From the NCBI GenBank assembly GCA_030550175.1, contig JAUQPW010000002.1, positions 64,407-128,406 on the forward strand: a DNA stretch of 64,000 nucleotides, in the 5' to 3' direction. Positions 60,349-64,000 of this stretch are shown here, piece by piece (positions within the stretch are counted from its first letter, which is position 1; the number at the start of each line of letters is the position of its first letter). Under the pieces are notes generated by a model. That model was not told the DNA's origin, did not search any database, and was given only the letters and a program-made list of their open reading frames with translations. Made by a program: the position numbers and the translations under genes. Source of the DNA: a bacterium. GTDB taxonomy: Bacteria > Moduliflexota > Moduliflexia > Moduliflexales > JAUQPW01.

Positions 60349-61509
60349 ATGAATATCGCTCACATCACAACAGAGGTTTCGTGGCGAGGTGGAGAGGTCC
60401 AGTTACTTTATCTGTCCCTGGGTCTGGCCCGAAAAGGTTACACCAACTTTCTCATCACCCAGCCTGGAAGTGCCCTGGCCAACAGAGTTGAAGCCCTTGA
60501 AGAACCCTCTTTAAAACCCCATCTGAAAATCGTTACCCTCTCTATGAGGGGAGAATGGGATGTTCAGGCCGTCTTTCGGATGGCTCAAATTTTACGTCAA
60601 GAACAGGTTCACATCCTCCACATGCATACGGCCCATGCGGTAACTTTGGGTTCTCTGGCCGGTAAAATCGCACAAATTCCCGTCTGTATCCTCTCCCGCA
60701 GGGTTCAATTTCCCCTTGGCTCCTGGCTAAGCCGATTCAAGTATCAATGGGGCATCGACAAGATTATAGCCGTCTCCTCTGAGGTCCGAAATCAGCTTCT
60801 GAGAGATGGGATCGAGGAAGATAAAATCATTGTAATTCCCAGCGGGGTCGATTTAGTCAGGTTTAATCCCCATATCCCATCCGGCCGATTACACCGGGAA
60901 CTCAAGCTTCCTGAAAATACCTTACTGGTGGGTGTCATAGGATATCTTTCTCCCGAAAAAGGTCAATCTTTATTGATTCAGGCCGTTCCCGAGATCTTGA
61001 AACAGGTTCCAGAAGTCAAGGTTATCCTGGTGGGGGATGGCCCCTTGCGACCAGCCCTTCAAAGCCAGATCGATACCCTGGGTTTAAATCAAACCGTTTA
61101 TCTGTTGGGATTCCGGTCGGATATTCCTGAAATTCTGGCAGATCTGGATATCCTTCTCTCAACCTCTTTCTCTGAAGGTTCTCCCGGTACTGTAAAGGAA
61201 GCCATGGCTCTGGGAAAACCGGTCCTGGCTCTGGATGCAGGTGGGGTTCGGGAACTTATTACCAACGGGGTTGAAGGAATCCTGATTCCTTATCGAGAAT
61301 CTGCAAAGGGAGGTTTTCATAAAGAACTCGTGCAGGAGTTAGCCGCTGCGGTCATCTCCTTATTGAAGGATAAGAAGAAAAGACAGCACATGGGCCAGGC
61401 CGCCATCAAGAGAATCCAGGCCTACGGCATGGATAAAATGATAGAAAGAACAGAAGCTCTTTACCGGGAAATTTTAAGAAAAAAGAGCCCTGCACTTCTA
61501 GAATGGTAA
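60349..61509 (+). CDS. Glycosyltransferase family 4
   Basis: A 386-aa retaining glycosyltransferase with GT-B fold. The N-terminal donor-site start is NIAHITTEVSWRGGEVQLLYLSLGLARKG. The C-terminal signature SEGSPGTVKEAMALGKPVLALDAGGVRELI holds the E-x7-E motif, preceded by GYLSPEKGQSLLIQAVPEILKQ. It lies between heptosyltransferase and other glycosyltransferase genes of the LPS cluster, so LPS core or O-antigen assembly is likely. Sugar specificity unknown. Confidence 0.88.
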   Translation: MNIAHITTEVSWRGGEVQLLYLSLGLARKGYTNFLITQPGSALANRVEALEEPSLKPHLKIVTLSMRGEWDVQAVFRMAQILRQEQVHILHMHTAHAVTLGSLAGKIAQIPVCILSRRVQFPLGSWLSRFKYQWGIDKIIAVSSEVRNQLLRDGIEEDKIIVIPSGVDLVRFNPHIPSGRLHRELKLPENTLLVGVIGYLSPEKGQSLLIQAVPEILKQVPEVKVILVGDGPLRPALQSQIDTLGLNQTVYLLGFRSDIPEILADLDILLSTSFSEGSPGTVKEAMALGKPVLALDAGGVRELITNGVEGILIPYRESAKGGFHKELVQELAAAVISLLKDKKKRQHMGQAAIKRIQAYGMDKMIERTEALYREILRKKSPALLEW

Positions 61510-61557
61510 ATTCCTCCTTGACTTTTAACCTCCTTTTGATACCAACTTATTAAGTAT

Positions 61558-62373
61558 ATGTCCGCCTTATCTGTAACCCTCATCACCTATAACGAGGAAA
61601 ATAAGATCGCCGATGCCCTGGAAAGTGTTAAGTGGGCAGATGAAATCATTGTTGTCGATTCTTTCAGCACCGATCGTACCCTGGAGATTTGCAAACGTTA
61701 TACCGATAAAGTCTATCAGATTCCCTGGCAGGGTTATGTGGTTCAAAAAAACCTGGCCCTGGAAAAGGCCTCCCATGAATGGATTTTAAACCTGGATGCC
61801 GATGAGCGGGTCTCTCCGGAGTTGGCAGAGGAAATAAAGAGGGCTTTACAAACCGATGAGTTTGACGGTTATTATATCCCGAGACGGGTTTTTTACCTGG
61901 GAACCTGGATCCAATATGCCGGCTGGTACCCGGACTATAAACTGCGGTTGTTTAAGAAGAGCCTGGCCAGGTGGGAAGGACCGGGTATCCATGAAAAGGT
62001 GGTATTAAAGGGAAGGGTCGGCTACTTGAAGGGAGACCTTTACCACTTTTCCTATGATAATCTATCCCATCATGTCAACAAGATTAACCAGTTTACAACC
62101 ATCGCCGCTGAACAGGCCCGAAAATCCGTTCGAGCGCACACCATTTTTTTGAGGGCTCTTTTTGCTTTTTTCAAGAAATATTTCCTTAAAAGAGCTTTCT
62201 TAGAGGGAACCCGGGGCCTTATTATAAGTGGAATGTCTGCTTTTCAGGTATTTATTAAATACGCCAAGATGTGGGAACTCTCCCAAAACCCCAAGGGACA
62301 GGAAGATACGAAAACCCAGGAACCCAGGAAAATTGATGAGGTACGGGAACAGGGGAACGTAGAAAGGCGGTGA
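61558..62373 (+). CDS. Glycosyltransferase family 2 (WaaE/KdtX-like)
   Basis: A 271-aa inverting glycosyltransferase. The N-terminal SVTLITYNEENKIADALESVKWADEIIVVDSFSTDRTLEICKRY and WILNLDADERVSPELAEEI (D-x-D) are typical of the WaaE/KdtX beta-1,4-glucosyltransferase group that modifies the LPS inner core. Near the end is a basic, aromatic helix (LFAFFKKYFLKRAF), probably membrane-binding. It overlaps the following gene by four bases, so the two are translated together. Confidence 0.87.
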   Translation: MSALSVTLITYNEENKIADALESVKWADEIIVVDSFSTDRTLEICKRYTDKVYQIPWQGYVVQKNLALEKASHEWILNLDADERVSPELAEEIKRALQTDEFDGYYIPRRVFYLGTWIQYAGWYPDYKLRLFKKSLARWEGPGIHEKVVLKGRVGYLKGDLYHFSYDNLSHHVNKINQFTTIAAEQARKSVRAHTIFLRALFAFFKKYFLKRAFLEGTRGLIISGMSAFQVFIKYAKMWELSQNPKGQEDTKTQEPRKIDEVREQGNVERR

Positions 62374-63539
62374 ATCATCTTCACCTCCCTGTCTTTCGTC
62401 CTAAGAAAATGAACCTTCTTCAGATCGTCAATGTTCGCTGGTGGAACGCAGAAGCTGCCTATGCCTTGAATTTATCCAAAGGTCTTCGGGACCGGGGACA
62501 TAAAGTGACCATCCTGGGACTTCCCCAGAGTCCGGTCATACGCCGGGCAGAGGAAGAAAATTTCCCGATCATCACCTCCGTTGACCTGTGGGGTTTTAAT
62601 CCCTATACCCTCCACAAGGGATTCCGCGGATTTTTGCGCTTTCTGAATCAAGAAAGATTTGATGTGATCAATGCCCACCGCTCGGAAGGATATTGTTTCG
62701 TTGCCCTGGCCGCTAAACTGGCTCAAAATAAACCGGCCCTGGTACGAACCCGAGGGGATATGCGCCCGGTCCGAAATAATCCCTTAAACCGGCTCTTGTA
62801 CGGGAAATGGACCGATAAGGTGATTACATCCGGCGAAATCATCCGAAGGAATCTATGCCGGGATCTCCGACTGGCTGCTCATCAGGTTCAAACCATCTAT
62901 GGGAGTGTGGATCTCCAAAGATTTCATCCTTTTTTAGATGGAAAAACAAAAAGAAGAGAGCTTGCCATTGAGGAAAAAGTCAGACTCATCGGTATTATCG
63001 GAAGAGTAGGCTATATCAAGGGGCATGAATATCTTATCACAGCGGCTTCAAAGATTATTCAGATAGATCCTTCGGTCCGATTTTTATTGGCAATTAAGGA
63101 AGAAGATGAAGATATTGTGCGACTCAAAAACCTCATCAGGCAACTCAATCTTTCCCCTTATTTTATCCTTACAGGATTTCATCCGGATATTGAGAAGGTC
63201 ATGGCGGCATTGGATATAGGTATTGTAACTTCCATTGGATCAGAGGCCAATTGTCGGGTGGTTTTAGAGTTGATGGCATCGGGAAAGTCGATTGTAGCTA
63301 CCCAGGTTGGAATTATTCCAGAAGTTATCGATAACGGCGTGAACGGATTGCTGATACCTCCCAAAAATTCAGAAGCTCTGGCCGAGGCGATCGGTTTTCT
63401 GTTAAAAAATCCAGAAAAAGCCCGAAGTTTAGGCCAGGAAGCCCGTAGAACCGCCGAACGTAGATTTAATATCCATCGACTGGTGGAGGAAACCGAGGCG
63501 GTTTATCGGGAGGCTTTAAAGGTGAGGCTGTTAAGATAA
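62370..63539 (+). CDS. Glycosyltransferase family 4
   Basis: A 389-aa glycosyltransferase starting at GTG 62370 overlapping the previous stop (GTGA); an internal ATG at 62409 is the alternative and gives a more standard N terminus (MNLLQIVNVRWWNAEAAYALNLSKGLRDRGH). The C-terminal motif SIGSEANCRVVLELMASGKSIVATQVGIIPEVI is the GT4 signature, preceded by GIIGRVGYIKGHEYLITAA. It completes the run of sugar transferases acting on LPS. Confidence 0.86.
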   Translation: MNHLHLPVFRPKKMNLLQIVNVRWWNAEAAYALNLSKGLRDRGHKVTILGLPQSPVIRRAEEENFPIITSVDLWGFNPYTLHKGFRGFLRFLNQERFDVINAHRSEGYCFVALAAKLAQNKPALVRTRGDMRPVRNNPLNRLLYGKWTDKVITSGEIIRRNLCRDLRLAAHQVQTIYGSVDLQRFHPFLDGKTKRRELAIEEKVRLIGIIGRVGYIKGHEYLITAASKIIQIDPSVRFLLAIKEEDEDIVRLKNLIRQLNLSPYFILTGFHPDIEKVMAALDIGIVTSIGSEANCRVVLELMASGKSIVATQVGIIPEVIDNGVNGLLIPPKNSEALAEAIGFLLKNPEKARSLGQEARRTAERRFNIHRLVEETEAVYREALKVRLLR

Positions 63540-63556
63540 GGACGAAAATTTCTAAA

Positions 63557-64000
63557 ATGCTGGAGGCCCATAAAATACTCGTTATTCAACTTCGTCAGGT
63601 GGGGGATGTTCTTCTCACTACCCCCGCTTTGAGGGTCTTGCGAGCACACTACCCCCATAGTCATATAGCTTTTCTCACGGAAAGAGCTTCCGCTCCTCTG
63701 GTCATGAATAATCCTCATCTGGATGAGGTGATTATAAGGAATCGCCAGGGCCCCTGGCGGGAGGAACTCGAACTGATCCGAAGGATTCGCCGTCAGCAAT
63801 ACGATTTGGTTCTTGATTTCTTCAGAAATCCCCGAAGTGGCTGGCTTACGCTTCTCAGCGGAGCAAAATATCGGGTGGCCAGCTACCATCCTCTAAGGGC
63901 TTTTTTTTACAACCTCACGCCTGAAATTCAGGCTGGCAAGGGTTATGCCGCTTTGGATAAGCTGGCGTTGTTAAAGGCCATCGGCCTGGAAGGAGATCTC
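63557..64000 (+). CDS. Heptosyltransferase (GT9), partial at right edge
   Basis: The first 148 codons of a GT9 enzyme; the gene continues past the window. The N terminus HKILVIQLRQVGDVLLTTPALRVLRAHYP is the family start, and DEVIIRNRQGPWREELELIRRIRRQQYDLVLDFFRNPRSG follows the usual pattern. It lies 17 nt after the GT4 gene. It is probably WaaC/WaaF-like or RfaQ; the C-terminal half is needed to tell. Confidence 0.85.
   Translation, partial: MLEAHKILVIQLRQVGDVLLTTPALRVLRAHYPHSHIAFLTERASAPLVMNNPHLDEVIIRNRQGPWREELELIRRIRRQQYDLVLDFFRNPRSGWLTLLSGAKYRVASYHPLRAFFYNLTPEIQAGKGYAALDKLALLKAIGLEGDL

Overview
The window comes from a diderm (Gram-negative type) bacterium. It encodes an LptD homologue, lipopolysaccharide-type glycosyltransferases and heptosyltransferases, lipoproteins and many signal peptides. 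Base composition is moderate by eye. Gene content (benzoyl-CoA epoxidase-like protein, cyclohexadienoyl-CoA hydratase-like protein, PQQ dehydrogenase, LarC, XdhC, glycine-reductase-type protein) fits an uncultured lineage of deltaproteobacterial or Methylomirabilota/Tectomicrobia type, but the sequence alone does not fix the phylum. No rRNA, tRNA, CRISPR array or insertion sequence was seen.

Layout. 0-2.5 kb: hsp20, a YitT-type membrane protein and rnhA, all minus strand. 3-6.2 kb: an operon for protein-bound-sulfur cysteine synthesis (cysM-like synthase, JAMM peptidase, rhodanese-E1 activating enzyme, MoaD-like carrier). The E1 gene has an in-frame UGA exactly at the catalytic cysteine, followed by a SECIS-like hairpin, so it is read here as a selenoprotein. 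6.7-14.4 kb: HU/IHF protein, SPOR protein, lptD, rmlA-like nucleotidyltransferase, GH99-like lipoprotein. 14.4-16.3 kb: two peptide-transporter permeases. 16.3-23.5 kb: an accessory stretch of small or secreted proteins with a doxX remnant and short mobile repeats. 24.1-37.6 kb: one long minus-strand run reading PDH E1alpha-E1beta-E2, PHP phosphoesterase, a second UGA-containing selenoprotein (GrdB-like), lipA, cobalamin adenosyltransferase, nuoA, two crotonase-family enzymes, a BoxB-like di-iron protein, NUDIX, larC and xdhC. 38.6-44 kb: sigma factor, alpha/beta hydrolase, pmbA/tldD. 44.3-49.1 kb: ferritin-like protein, PD-(D/E)XK nuclease, prmC, exonuclease-WYL fusion, murA. 49.3-57.5 kb: PQQ dehydrogenase, two methyltransferases, a secreted protein with a 13-residue tandem repeat, two acyl-CoA ligases. 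57.8-64 kb: a novel helical-repeat protein, then an LPS glycosyltransferase cluster running off the right edge.

How genes fit together. LipA would lipoylate the E2 made just upstream. JAMM peptidase, E1 and synthase fit one sulfur-transfer route in which the carrier (ending GG-KS) must first be trimmed. The crotonases and the BoxB-like protein point to aromatic acyl-CoA chemistry. lptD, rmlA and the terminal glycosyltransferases serve the outer membrane.

The most unusual non-coding feature is the gene spacers. Seven hold long inverted repeats, or one arm of them, whose arms are tandem arrays of a degenerate 8-nt unit (GGRRGTRY on the G-rich arm). Many other spacers hold imperfect palindromes of unrelated sequence, several of them built from short tandem words. 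Two families of terminal-inverted-repeat (MITE-like) elements are also present.
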